A DNA stretch of 64,000 nucleotides from positions 180,483 to 244,482 of the forward strand of contig QKWP01000429.1 in assembly GCA_003550325.1 (NCBI GenBank). Direction: 5' to 3'. This document shows, piece by piece, positions 1-11,596 of this stretch (its first letter is position 1; each line of letters begins with the position of its first letter). The translations under genes were made by a program, and so were the position numbers. Under the pieces are notes generated by a model. It was not told the origin of the DNA and did not search any database. It saw nothing but the letters and a program-made list of their open reading frames with translations. This stretch comes from Gigaspora rosea. Its lineage: Eukaryota; Glomeromycota; Glomeromycetes; Diversisporales; Gigasporaceae.

Positions 1-2
1 CA

Positions 3-95
3 CGTGCACAAGAAATACAAGCGGAAGATGATCGTACTACTGTGCCACTTAGTAGTAGATCGTTATTAGTGTGGGGGGTAACAGGAAAGTAGTTT
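3..95 (+). CDS. Possible 3' end of a gene cut by the window edge
   Basis: An open frame runs from the window edge to a TAG at 93-95 and encodes about 30 residues with a short acidic stretch (QAEDDRTTVPLSS). I do not recognise it. It lies outside the duplicated block that starts near 423, so it could be the tail of a real upstream gene, but the length gives no statistical support. Confidence 0.15.
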
Positions 96-422
96 ATCAA
101 TAACCAAATAATTGATAATGTTTCTTTGGGCGCAAGGCCTTTATTATATACATTTAATTAATTATGCAGAACTATAGGTCGTATCGCTACTTTATCTCTT
201 AAAGCTACTAAGGCTTCTATCGCTATTTTAGTACCTAAATCACAGATATCACTAATAGTACTGATATCTCTCTTATTCACTTAAATCATTGATTAAGACT
301 TTTAAGACTTAGTTTTATAGTACCGGTAAGTCCAACTTTGGCACTGATCAACATAACCGAAAAATCGATACTACGCCACCGCGATCACCAGGTGCTTCCG
401 GGTACATTCCTGCGGTTCACAA
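96..422. other. Unassigned non-coding stretch
   Basis: No open frame, repeat or RNA structure that I can support. It is unlike the left flank of the duplicated block in copies B and C, so the homology boundary of copy A lies near its right end. Confidence 0.4.
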
Positions 423-526
423 TAGGTTTTCTAATCTATAAGTTCATAACTCCCTGTGGCTTTTATAGGAGGTCTGTAATTTTAATGTAATAACAAGTTC
501 GTACAAGAACAAGAACGTACTATATA

Positions 527-814
527 CTAGGTTAATGCGCAGCAATTGTGTGTCCTTGTCATCATGTAAAAATGAAGTCAAATATTGATACGTGTGCATC
601 ATTAACAGTTAAGAAGAATGAAACTGATATTGAAGGTTACGTCGATTACTTATCAAATAATCTGATGCATCAAAAACGTAATTATTGCTTACATGGTGAC
701 AGGCACCAAATACAAAAATTACGATTTTGATATTACAAATATTGACGTATCAAAAATGTAATTTTAGTATCACCTTACGTAAACATATAATGTCCGCCGC
801 TACGCTCCGGACAA
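527..814 (-). mobile_element. 288-bp insertion, Helitron-like ends
   Basis: Absent from the corresponding places in copies B (near 28435) and C (near 54020), where the flanking ACTATATA and TAAAAATG are contiguous. There is no target duplication. Read on the minus strand the insert ends in CTAG and sits between A and T, with a GTCCGG...CCGGAC stem at its other end (791-813). This resembles a small Helitron-type insert, but the canonical 5' TC is missing. The insertion itself is clear; the class is uncertain. Confidence 0.5.
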
Positions 815-1010
815 TAAAAATGTTGGTATAAACAATTTCCTTTTTAGATAAAATGGGCAATGTAGCGGCTCACGAGGATACACCAAAATATTAATTGACA
901 AATTGAAATTCATAAGTTTAAAATCAATCCAAACAAATTTAGAAATAACCAGAAATAACCCGAAAATATATATCAAATAAAATATTACTGTCGTTAATGA
1001 ATATGTGAAG

Positions 1011-1314
1011 CAGTGTATAAAAATCTATGTGCACAATGTGCTCATGTGCACATGTTTTTAAAAGTTTCACATATTTTTAGCTAGCATGTGCACGCAATTC
1101 ACATACTTTGGGGCTAAATAGTGCACAAAATCATTAGTAAAGTACAGAAGATGTGCACATAGTGCACATAGTGCACATAATTTATTGTATACACATTCAG
1201 AATTATCTTTATAACAAAGCCATATAATGCACAAATTTTAAAAATTGTTCACATAAATTATGTGTACAATGTGCACAAGATTCACATACTTTTGGAATCA
1301 GATTTTATACACTG
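1011..1314. mobile_element. hAT-type MITE (304 bp)
   Basis: Terminal inverted repeats CAGTGTATAAAAATC and GATTTTATACACTG, flanked by the 8-bp direct repeat ATGTGAAG (1003-1010 and 1315-1322). Copies B and C show the empty site with one ATGTGAAG. The interior is filled with TGTGCACA-type motifs in both orientations and has no coding capacity. Eight-base duplications and a CAGNG end are hAT hallmarks. Confidence 0.92.
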
Positions 1315-3164
1315 ATGTGAAGAGAAAAATTTCTCTCCAAACATTTAACCTAACGCTAAGAGTATCTTTGCAATCAAAAAAAAAATTAATTTCTGCCAAT
1401 ATTAAAAATTAAAGATTTTGAATATTCAGCTTAATGACATTAATGCTATATGTTTAATGCAAAAAGGCCTTTTAGCATATTCTATCAATATTTATTTAGC
1501 ATACTAAATATATCCAAACTCTATAATTGATATAAAAATGATTACAGCGATACACAGAAATAAATTTCTTATCTTAGCACAAGACTATGTACAGTAATTT
1601 TTCTTGAAAACATTTTTTTTATGCTACTAGTCTACTACCGAGAATAATATTACTGTAGCTCCAAGATCATGTACCAATAATTTGTCTTTCTCGAAGTCAA
1701 TTAAATTAAATGTGGCATGGTCGTAATAAAATAAACGTAAGTGGTTTGTCTTATTTATTTAATTCATTGGTTTTTTTTTTATTCTTAAAAATTATATTGA
1801 TAAATGAGTGATTAAAATTAATACAGTATTAAAATTTGTGATTAATAAATTTGTTAACATGATTTTTGCATATTTTTGTGTAACACGTATATGCGAATAT
1901 CCTTTATCATTGTCGCCTATTATGCTACATATATTCTTTATTATTGTTGCCCTTATCAAGTTTTTTATTCGTTCATTAGGACTTCATGCATGTAATAAAC
2001 AATAACTTTCGGGTCAAAATGATTGATCTATTCGAAAGTATCGTTCTTAATTTGCATATTAAAATATCTAATTATCTAAAAAAAAACACACATTTTTACG
2101 AATAAATTAATATTCTCATCATTTATACTACAATATGGGTGTTTCTGTGCATTATATATATAGGACCTTTTTACTCAGCGGACTGCGGGCTTTCAAAAAT
2201 TAGCATCAGTAATTTAAACGTCAAGCAGAGCTTAAAATTTTTTTTGATCATATGTGCTATTAAGACAATTTTTAAGCCCTGATTTTGTTATATAAAAGTT
2301 CTATATTTAGAATGCACATTTTTCTTGACAAGCACATGTTCTTGATGAACTCATGTAATGTGAATAACAACTTCAATTTTAAAGCGTAAAAAAGATACTG
2401 AGGGAAACAACTAGGGCTTTACGGACTTTAGTAGTCACCACCAATATAAAGCCAAACAATTGTTCGATATACCCAATAAGTAGCGGTACGATTTGGCAAG
2501 GCAAAGCATATCGATATACGGCAATAACACAAGAATAACAAATACGTTAACGAGAGAACATGGTCTTTATTTTATGATTATTCAGCGCGAAAATAGACAA
2601 AAAACCACCTTAAAGGCAGCAAAAACTTTTAATAAATTACATGCGGGGATGGGAGGAGAACACATTAACATCTTAATATAAACCTATCACCGTCAACAAC
2701 CATTTAATTGCGATTATAATCACTTACAACTTTGAATTATGATTATGTATTAAACCCCTCTTTAATATTACTATTCCGTTATTATTCCACGAAACTAATT
2801 TGAAAGCTTTAATGCTTAACCAAATTTGTCGATCACCTCATCCTTCTCAAGCCCTGGCTAAAACTTTCATCTTTTAATTGCTGTATATTCTTTTTTCGGT
2901 AGCAATTTCAGGTGGTCTGATCTTGCACACAAAGGGAGATTTCTTGCGATTATTCTATTCTCCCTTTTCTCTTATTTGATCATTGTAGGTTGGAAAGTGG
3001 CTTAGCGACGATTTCTTTACGATTTGTCCACGAATTTTCACGGGTATATTGGAATTCGGGACTTTTTGTAACTTAAGAGTCATGATTATATCCCTGAGTA
3101 ACTAGTACAAGACTATCTTTTTTATTTTGTCACGTGATCTTACGGATGAATAAGAGCAAAAATT

Positions 3165-3342
3165 TAACCGACTATTGCTAACTAATTAATGAATCGATTA
3201 ATCGATTAGTTTTATTTAGTTGATTTAATTTAATAATAATAATACAGAATATATATTTATATAAAATTTTATTAAAAAACTAATTAATTATTCGATTATC
3301 AATTAATAGTTGATTCGATTAATCGATTAATGGTTGGTTCAA
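3165..3342. repeat. AT-rich inverted repeat with ATCGATTAAT motifs
   Basis: An imperfect palindrome beginning AACCGACTATT and ending in TTGGTT, with several GATTAATCGATTA motifs in each arm. The same structure is at about 30465-30630 and 60033-60216. In copy C the homology to the block stops just at its right end. It could be an old MITE or a recombination-prone palindrome. Confidence 0.55.
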
Positions 3343-3675
3343 AATTATTGCAGGTCTGCATCGGAGTGCATTGGCGCAATAATTAGAAATTTCCAAATTT
3401 TAATAACATAATTAAAAAGATTTATAAAAATGGCAATTTTTTTAAATTTGTCAAACATTTCACATCCTTTTTGTCATATTGAAATATAAATATAATACAA
3501 TGTGATCAATTTCATCGCTTTGTGTAACATAACTTCGTATAAAAATGGGAATAAAGAAGTTAATGTCAGGAAAAATATATAGCAAGTCATTTGTCTCTCT
3601 ATTTGATCCAAAATACTATTATCTCCCCTAATTTTTATCATTTAAAATCCTTATCAAGGAATTTTGAATCCAATA

Positions 3676-5353
3676 ATGACGTCATTATCATATAAATATC
3701 TGTTTTTATATTTTTATATTTTACTTTGCCTTATAATTATTTGTAATATTTCGTCAGCTAAAACACTTAAAAAACGTGATCTTCCTTCATGCCTTACTGA
3801 TATACAAGGCACATTAGTATATCCTAATTCACCTGGATATAATGCTGATATTATAGATGAAAATACTCGTGTAAATTTTACCCCAACTGTGATAGTATAT
3901 GCTAAAACAGTGGCTGATGTTCAATTTTCCGTTTATTGTGCAAGTTCTCTTAATATGAGTATTTCAGCTAGATCAGGTGGTCATTCTTATGAAAAATATA
4001 GTAGTGCAGGTGCAATAGTCGTAGATATTACAAATTTGAATAAAATTGACATAAATTCAACTGCAAATACTGCAGTTATCGGTGCTGGAAATAGATTGGG
4101 TGCTATTTATTATACATTGAGTCAAACTGGTTTCTTAATTCCTCTTGGAACTTGCCCAAGTGTCGGTATAGGTGGTCATGCATTAGGTGGTGTAAGTAGT
4201 TAATCTCATATTATTTGAATATTGAATAGTGAAATAAACTAGACTGTCAGAAAAAATATCTCAATTCCGTGATGTTTTAAGTTATTTAAATTAAATGTTG
4301 ATGTAATAAGATGTCAAAACGAGGATTTTTTTTTTTCTGAAGAACAAGTTTATATTCAAAATTGCGTAAAATTTTTTTTTAATATAATCGATGAAATTAC
4401 AGGGATACGGGCTATATGGAAGAAAATATGGTCTCGCGTTAGATAGCATCCTTTCCATGGACCTTGTGGACCCTACCGGACGTCTAATAACTGTAAATAA
4501 AGATCAGTATATGGATTTATTCTTTGCACTTCGCGGAGCTGGCGCAAATAATTTTGGAATAGTCACTTCGTTTACATTCAAAATTTATCCTACTCCTCCT
4601 AGTGTCACATCTATTTCATTGAACTATGCGCTTACTAATATCCAGAATGTTTTTGATGCATATAACCAACTTGGTTCGTCACTACCTGATGATATATCAT
4701 TCTCAATAGTCATAGATAATGGTTCTGTAGAATTTCAAGGTGTTTATCTAGGAACGCAAACGAATGCAAATCAAATTTTGAGTCAATTTATTACACAGTC
4801 ACAACCAACTTCAACTCAATTTACAGAAGAAAGTTTTTTCAATAGCGTTGTACGATGGGGATTTCAGCAAACAAATGGCACAATATATCCATATCATAGC
4901 CCTAGTGACTTTAAGGCAAAATCTTTCTATGTTAAATCACCTGGACTTTCTGCCGCAGGTGTTCAATCTCTTATAACCTTTATGAAAGGTCTTCCCACCA
5001 CTTGTCCGACATATGCAATATTTGATTTATATGCCGGTGGTGCGGCGAATAACGTTCCTGCAAATGCTACAGCATTCGTACATAGGGATGAAATTTATTC
5101 AATTGAATTATTTACAACTTTAAATGGTGATAATGCGACAAACCAACAATGTTTTAATCAATTAAATAGTTTTGGTGAAGCTTTTCAAGCAAATTATACT
5201 GATTATGGTTGTTATCAAAATTATATTGATCGTGATTTAACAGATTGGAAAACAAGATATTATGGAAGTAATTTACCCGCATTAATTGCTATAAAAAAAA
5301 TTTATGATCCTAATAATGTATTTAATTATCCTCAAAGTATTCCTTTAGAATAG
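3676..5353 (+). CDS. Secreted FAD-linked oxidase, berberine-bridge-enzyme type (copy A)
   Basis: Two exons, 3676-4191 and 4403-5353, joined over a 211-bp intron with GTAAGT donor and TTACAG acceptor; the predicted protein is 488 residues. The first ATG is used because the residues upstream of it start on TTG. Residues 1-28 look like a signal peptide (hydrophobic core about 9-23), followed by a basic KKR site near 32-34. An FAD-binding domain (about 65-210) has RSGGHS with His103 and GTCPSVGIGGH with Cys160, the two residues that bind FAD covalently in this family. The C-terminal BBE domain ends near FNYPQSIP. Known relatives oxidise sugars or alcohols and release hydrogen peroxide; the substrate cannot be read from sequence. 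No stop or frameshift is seen. The gene sits in a duplicated block; copy B is at 30903-32570. Confidence 0.93.
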
Positions 5354-5580
5354 TGTAACGTATAATTAATCAATATTATTAATAGATAATTTTATTGTAC
5401 CTAAATTCTTTTAATAATTCTATAATAAGACCGTACAAGATTATATAATTAATTTTCATATCACGAGCTAGTGATCTGAGACGCGGGCGCGCTGCTTTTT
5501 GTTTTTTTTTAAGTAAATTTTTTTTTATATATAATTCCTAAAATACCTGATAAATTACGCCTTCCGGCATCCCTTCATAG
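5354..5580. other. 3' flank of oxidase gene
   Basis: AT-rich 3' flank shared with copy B (32571-32802). It contains T-rich tracts and a short GC-rich island (ACGCGGGCGCGC) but no gene. The ATAG at 5577-5580 is the left target duplication of the LTR element that follows. Confidence 0.5.
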
Positions 5581-6275
5581 TGTGACGAATTATTTTTTTT
5601 TTTAGTTTTTATATTGTCAATATTTTTAAATCATGTATACAAATAATGTAATGAGGCTTGGTGGCTTAGAACTAGAAATCACGAATACGCGATAAATATC
5701 GTGAGTACGCAAATGCTCAAAGCCCACAAATATTCTGCCACTCGCGTATACATGGTAGAAATCACGAGTTCATGGTAAAAATCGCAAATACGTTCAAAAT
5801 ATCACGAATAAGTGAAAATTTCCACGAATACATGGTAACTTTCTAAAATGTATTTAAGACCTTCGAATTCAATAAAGTTTGATATATGTTCCATGTTCAA
5901 TTTAAAAATGCAATAATAATAAAAGTAAAACCCTTATCTTTTAAATTCGACTTTAACCTTAATAAACCTTGCGAGACTCAATTCGGCAGACTGAATTGAC
6001 TTGTAACTTCGTATTGGCTTATTATAACTCGAATTCTGTGTGATGAGTTTAGTTTATTTTTTTAAATTGTTCACGTGATTCAAGTTAACTTTTGGACTTC
6101 GAATAAAACCCCGCATCGTGATTATTATATATTTAACACCTTTATATTGATTTTTTACCATTATAACAACTCTCCTTTAATATCGCTTTATACCCCTCTA
6201 CCAGTAATCGGTTGGAACTTTAAATTGGCACTATTGTCTATATTGTTTTACTGCTCTCCCAATTCAATCGTTACA
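5581..6275 (+). repeat. 5' LTR of Sel1-carrying element
   Basis: 695 bp, beginning TGTGACGAAT and ending CGTTACA. It aligns along its whole length with 10904-11596. Differences are mostly C-to-T and G-to-A changes, many at CpG sites, so the insertion is not recent. Confidence 0.85.
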
Positions 6276-7092
6276 TTTGGTGCCGATTGTGTGGAATGAA
6301 TTAAAACAACTCGACCTTCTATAAATAAAATACTTAGCTTTAATCTTCTTACGTATAACTAAAAACTAAAATCTCATAAACTTACCTGAAAGTCATACAT
6401 TATCCCCTATCCTTCCATGTTTTTCCTTCAATAACCACAAGCCGTGTACACCTCAAGTCGACCCAAAACAAACCAACCTTTAAGTCAAAACTTCCAATAC
6501 CAAAATCATGAAGACTGGAAACCCCCTTCTACACTTCTTATAATATGTCCCAGCACCTACAACAACCATATTTTCAAACCACTTACCAATATTATATAAT
6601 AAATAAACTGAATAAGAGGTATATGTGCAACCTACCCTTAGAAGTCGAATACGAAAACGTCCATCCAAGAATCCTTTGTGCTCCTAATGTCGAAAAGGGA
6701 GTCACTCTGTTCTTGAATGTCCAGAAGTGAAGAATTTGGACTAAAAGTGTACAAGACTCCTAAAAACACTTACCGCGGAACAAAATGAAGAGTTCTAAGA
6801 AATAATAAACTGACATTTCCCAGAAGCTCTTGAGGATACTCACATTCCCGAAGCTCTAGAATTTACATTAAGAGTATTAAAAGAAACAATAAAAAAAAAG
6901 AAACCAAAGAAATTGTCTGCCTCTCTGTAATTATTAAGATGTCGCCGCAGGAGGTCCGCTCAGAAAAGTCTTGCCTATCAACAGTAACCAGAGCTTTTAA
7001 ATCGTACTACATCACAGAGTCGTTAGTGAAAAATTATGACTCTAATTAAGAGAAAGCCCTAAAAGAAAAAGATGTCGAATTAGATCCAAGGA
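6276..7092 (+). other. 5' internal leader of the LTR element
   Basis: Contains the putative primer binding site and then short broken frames with lysine- and glutamate-rich coding-like DNA, for example near 6815-6930. The stretch 6975-7020 is the start of an approximately 820-bp repeated unit that recurs at about 7803. No complete gene is visible. Confidence 0.4.
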
Positions 7093-8706
7093 TAGATTTG
7101 GAAAATCTAATTGACGACTACCTTGAAGTCTTGGAAGGCCGGTCGTCCAGACCTAAAGAGCTCGAATCCAAAATTGGCTACTCCCTAAAAAAGGATAAAA
7201 AGAATGAACATAAAGCATTCATTTATTATGAAAAATCCTTTGACCCGAATCAATATGAAGATCATACCCTTGGAAGTTGGTATAGAAATGTTATTGTAAC
7301 TAGTGAAGTGAAAACTGTTATTAATGAAGCAAATAATAAATTACCTAAGTTTGAATTCAACGACTTGATCTTAGAATTAATTGATGAATACCTTATGGAA
7401 GAATCCATGGTTGAAAGAGAGAAAGAAGATATCCTCGAATCCTCGAAAGCAGGTGACATCATAAAGGTTAGGGACAAGACATTTATGTATTGTCAAAAAT
7501 CCGCAGAGATCAAAACTGCTAGCAAACCCGGTCCGATTGTGCCCTATTCTGAAAAAAAAAGTGAAGTTAAAAAGATTAAAAATAAAAAAATTGATGTCGA
7601 CATAAATAAACATGAAGCATCCAATCGTTTTCAAAGACCTACTGATATGGATAATGCCTCTGACTGTCCCTATGCGAATTCAATCACTGGTGCACAAATA
7701 ATGAAGTCACTAATGATGTTCCGAAATCAGCAGAGATAGAAGAAATTATAGGCTTAGCTTCGAGTATTGAAGTACCAGCTCATGAAGTCTACCAAGAAAT
7801 ACCTTGCTTATCAACTGTTCTTAAACCGTATGATGTTCCGGAATTGTCAGAGAAAACAGATGACCCAGTGTAATAACTGAAGGAGAAGTCTTAGAAGAAA
7901 AGAAAGCCGAAATAGATATAGACGCTTTAATTGATAACTACTTTAAAGTCTTGAAAGACTGGCTGTTCGGACATAAAGGACCTGAATTCGAAAGTGGCTA
8001 CTCCAAATTAAAAATAAATTTCAGATATTTGAAGATTGTAAGAAATCAGCCAATACAGGTTGTAAAGAGAAAGTTAGCATTAAGAGAGATAGAAGAAGAG
8101 GCAAATATGAAGAGACCATTTATTACCAGAAATCCATCGAAGCTATAGTTACAGGTCACATGATTGTAGTAATTAAATCTAGATTCGAAAATAACATAAA
8201 AGCTGAAAAGGAAATCTTGATTAAGTACCAAGAGTTGGATAAAGTAAATGCTTGTGCTGAAACAAAATTGGATCAGAAAGAGGAAGTAAGAGATAAAGAT
8301 GATCTAAAAGAAAGTGAGTGCAAAAGTGATGATGGAAAAAATGAATACAAGTTACAAGACAAAAGCGTTGATTTGTATGAAACCTGCTGAAGAACCCTTA
8401 GGTGGTAAAGGCAGACTGGTAGATAAAAATAAAGCATTTGATTATCATCGGAAAGCAGTAGATATAGAAAATGTTAATGGAATGTATAGCCTTGGATATT
8501 GTTATTATGATGTATTTGAAATTGAAGAAGACGATCATAAAGTATTCGAGTATTATAAAAAATCGACTGATGCAGTTAATGCCAATAGAGTGTTTATGGT
8601 TAGTAATTGTTATTATAACACTAAAGATTCTAATAGACCGTATCACCAAGAATCTCGCTCTCAGAAAGGTACAAGTAAGAAAAAAATAAAGGACCTATGT
8701 AAATGA
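7093..8706 (+). pseudogene. Decayed Sel1-like repeat coding region inside LTR element
   Basis: Three broken frames: 7098-7739, 7951-8148 and 8314-8706. The last has two clear Sel1-like units with the family pattern: KAFDYHRKAVD, then YSLGYCYYD, then HKVFEYYKKSTD. The first has a weaker unit (HKAFIYYEKSFDP). A unit of about 820 bp is duplicated: about 6975-7250 resembles 7803-8070, including the paired stretches LIDDYLEVLEG and LIDNYFKVLKD. Sel1 repeats are helical adaptor units; in fungi they often accompany kinases. Stops at 7737-7739 and 8146-8148 and frame changes make this non-functional as read. It lies between PBS and PPT, so it appears to be cargo of the retroelement. Confidence 0.65.
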
Positions 8707-8934
8707 ATACTTTAAAGCAAAAGACCCTGAAAGCTTGGAGGACAACTAGCAGCATAGTATCGACATTCGATTATTTAGCATAAAATCGGAGGTTGAGAAC
8801 AAAATTATAAAAGGGGTATGGATTGGAAGTATAATTAAAGAGTCGATGGCAAGGATCGGAAAGGAAAAAAGGAAAAATAATGGTGTAATCAGAAAGTATA
8901 AAATGAGTGATAAAGAAAGAAAGGATATTTGCAA

Positions 8935-10619
8935 TAGTGTTCCTATGAACCTGAACTGAACTGAACTTAGGTCAAGTTCAGGTTCAGGTCCAGGTTCAGT
9001 ATTGAACCTGAACCTGAACATTTTTTAAAACATGTTCATGTTTAGGTTCAGTATTGAACTTTTAGAGCTGGTTCAGGTTCAGTTCATAAGTTCATGAACA
9101 TGTTCAGGTTCAGTCTGGTGTTCATATGAACTAGTAATTCTAGGCTTGGGTCCGGGTTTGGTCTGGTCCAGACTAGACTCAAACTCTAAATTTTATTATT
9201 AAAACTTTATACTAAACTCCAAACTCAATCATAAGTTTGGTCAGGCTATTCCAAAATTTGCAAATTAGTTTGAGTCTGAATAAAAATATGTGTATTTTTT
9301 GATACTGAACAAGTTTACTTAGAGTAAGAAGTATAAATCAGTTAGTAAAATTTAGAGAATCATAGCATTTTGTATAATTTTATTAATAAAATTATACAAA
9401 TTTCTATGATTCTCTAAATTTTACTAATTTATAATAACTTCTTGCACTAAGTAGACTTGTTAAGCACCAAAAAATACATCAAATCAGCATATTTATTTAC
9501 TTTTCTTAAAATTTGAAGAAAAGATGCTTAATTTTGGAAATTTTCATCAAAAATTCAAAATTAAGCATCTTTGACACAAATTTTGAGGAAAATAAAATAT
9601 ATCGATATGATGTATTTTTTGGTGCTATACAAGTTTACTTAGATCAAGAAGTTATGATCAATTAGTAAAATTTAGAGAATCATAGCATTTTGTATAATTT
9701 TATTAATAAAATTATAGAAATTTCTATGATTCTCTAAATTTTACTAATTGATCATAACTTCTTGATTTAAGTAAACTTGTTAAGCACCAAAAAATACATC
9801 AAATCGGCATATTTTATTAAAATTTGTGTCAAAGATGCTTAATTTTGAATTTTTAATGAAAATTTCTAAAATTAAGCATCTTTTCTTCAAATTTTAAGAA
9901 AAGTAAAATAAAATATGCCGATTTGATGTATTTTTTGGTGCTTAACATGTTTACCTAAATCACAAAGTTATGATCAATTAGTAAAATTTTAGAGAATCAT
10001 AGAAATTTGTATAATTTTATTAATAAAATTATACAAATTTCTATAATTCTCTAAAGTTTACTAATTGAACATAACTTCTTGATATAAGTCAATTGTTTAG
10101 CACCAAAAAATACATCATTTCAGTATATTTTATTTTATTTTTCTTAAAATTTGCGTCAAAGATGCTTAATTTTGATTTTTGACGAAAATTTCCAAAATAA
10201 AGCATCTTTTCTTCAAATTTTAAGAAAAGTAAAATAAAATATGCCGATTTGATGTATATTTTGGTGCTTAACAAGTTTATTTAGTGCAAGAAATTAAGAT
10301 CATTTAGTAAAATTTAGAGAATCATAGAAATTTGTATAATTTTATTAACAAATTTCTATGATTCTCTAAATTATACTAATTGATTCTAACTTTGTGATTT
10401 AGATAAACATGTGCATATATTATGAACCTGAACATGTTCATGAACCTTGAACTGAACCCGAACTGACTTTTTTTGAGTTCAGGTTCAGATTCATGTTCAA
10501 TAATTTTAAGTTTAGGTTTAGTTCAGTATTGAACTTTTAGAGCAGGTTCAGGTTCAGGTTTAGGTTCATTGAACCTGAACCTGAACTTCTATTGAACTGA
10601 ACTGAACTTTGGAACCCTA
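8935..10619. mobile_element. hAT-type element made of stacked palindromes (1685 bp)
   Basis: Ends are TAGTGTTCC and GGAACCCTA, flanked by the 8-bp repeat ATTTGCAA (8927-8934, 10620-10627). About 350 bp at the left and 190 bp at the right consist of GAACCTGAAC-type motifs in both orientations. The middle is a chain of hairpin-forming palindromes. No transposase is present. It is inserted in the interior of the Sel1-carrying LTR element. Confidence 0.9.
9296..10420. repeat. Tandem chain of seven alternating palindromes
   Basis: A palindrome of about 175 bp (centres near 9385, 9695, 10020, 10335) alternates with one of about 145 bp (centres near 9545, 9865, 10185). The combined period is about 315-320 bp, 3.5 copies. 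Arms of the first type carry AACAAGTTTACTTAGA and AGTAAAATTTAGAGAATCAT; arms of the second carry AAGATGCTTAATTTTG. Each would form a long, nearly perfect hairpin. Confidence 0.85.
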
Positions 10620-10903
10620 ATTTGCAAAAGCAGAATATTCTATTTAAGCCAATAGTTTAACATTTACTAACCAGTTGGTCTTCCATTCGAATCTTCGACC
10701 CTGGAGGATATACTCATCTTAACTCCTTCTGCTTCCCTAAAGAAAATATTATCGAAATCCAAGGAGCTCCTATACGATCTTTTTGCGAAAGCTTTTTCTA
10801 CCTTAATGATGTTGCGAGCGAAACTCAAACTCTAAGCCCCAAGAATTTGGCGAAATATTATTAATAATCATTTTGCAGAGACTCAATGACGAGGGGAGAC
10901 AGA

Positions 10904-11596
10904 TATGACAAATTATTTTTTTTGTTTTAGTTTTTATATTGTCAATATTTTTAAATTATGTATACAAATAATGTAATGAGACTTGGTGGTTTAGAACTAG
11001 AAATTGCGAATACGCAATAATTATCATGAGTACATGAATGCTCAAAGCCCACAAATATTCTGCCACTCGTGTATACATGGTAGAAAACGCAAGTCATGGT
11101 AAAAATCATGAATATGTTCAAAATATCGTGAATACATAATAATTTTCATAGTTATATAGTAACTTTCTAAAATGTATTTAAGACCTTCGAATTCAATAAA
11201 GTTTGATATAAGTTCCATGTTCAATAAAAATGCAATAATAATAAAAGTAAAACTCTTATTTTTTAAATTCAACTTTAACCTTAATAAATCTTGTGAGACT
11301 TAACTTGACGGACTGAATTGACTTGTAACTTTGTATTGGCTTATTATAACTCGAATTCTGTGTGATGAGTTTAGTTTATTCTTTTAAATTGTTCACGTGA
11401 TTCAAGTTAACCTTTAGACTTCGAATAAAACCCTGTATTGTGATTATTATATATTTAACACCTTTATATCGACCTTTACTATTATAACAACTCTTCTTTA
11501 ATATCGCTTTATACCCCTTGACCTGTAATTGGTTGGAGCTTTAATTTGGTACTATTGTCTATATTGTTTTACTGCTCTTTCAATTCAACCGTTACA
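10904..11596 (+). repeat. 3' LTR of Sel1-carrying element
   Basis: 693 bp, beginning TATGACAAAT (the first bases changed from TGTGACGAAT) and ending CGTTACA, followed by the ATAG target duplication. It has fewer CpG sites than the 5' LTR, for instance ATCATGAGTACATG where the 5' copy has ATCGTGAGTACGCA. Confidence 0.85.

Larger units (their letters stand above)
423..5580 (+). repeat. Duplicated block, copy A (carries FAD oxidase)
   Basis: About 5 kb that aligns with 28330-32802 (copy B) and, for its left part, with 53925-60216 (copy C). It holds roughly 2.5 kb of non-coding DNA, an AT-rich inverted repeat near 3165-3342 and the oxidase gene. Compared with B and C it has two extra insertions, 527-814 and 1011-1314. 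The homology with B continues beyond an LTR element, from 11597. Apart from the oxidase gene I see no conserved reading frame; short ORFs here are not preserved between copies. Confidence 0.85.
5581..11596 (+). mobile_element. Non-autonomous LTR retrotransposon carrying Sel1-like sequence
   Basis: Two direct LTRs (5581-6275 and 10904-11596) bound the element. Just inside the left LTR is a primer-binding-site-like TGGTGCCGATTGTG (6278-6291); just before the right LTR is a purine tract, GACGAGGGGAGACAGA (10888-10903). The flanks repeat ATAG (5577-5580, 11597-11600), and copy B at about 32799-32802 has the uninterrupted ATAG followed by AAAGGG, proving insertion of one unit. The interior, after removing the nested element at 8935-10619, is about 2.9 kb. 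It shows decayed Sel1-like repeat coding sequence but no gag, protease or polymerase that I can see, so mobility would need proteins supplied in trans. Confidence 0.85.

Noticed and set aside
2493..2681. Open frames in the duplicated blocks (1808-2005, 2493-2681, 29667-29952, 59228-59512)
   Set aside because: The frames are broken or shifted by indels between the three copies, so they are not maintained as coding sequence.
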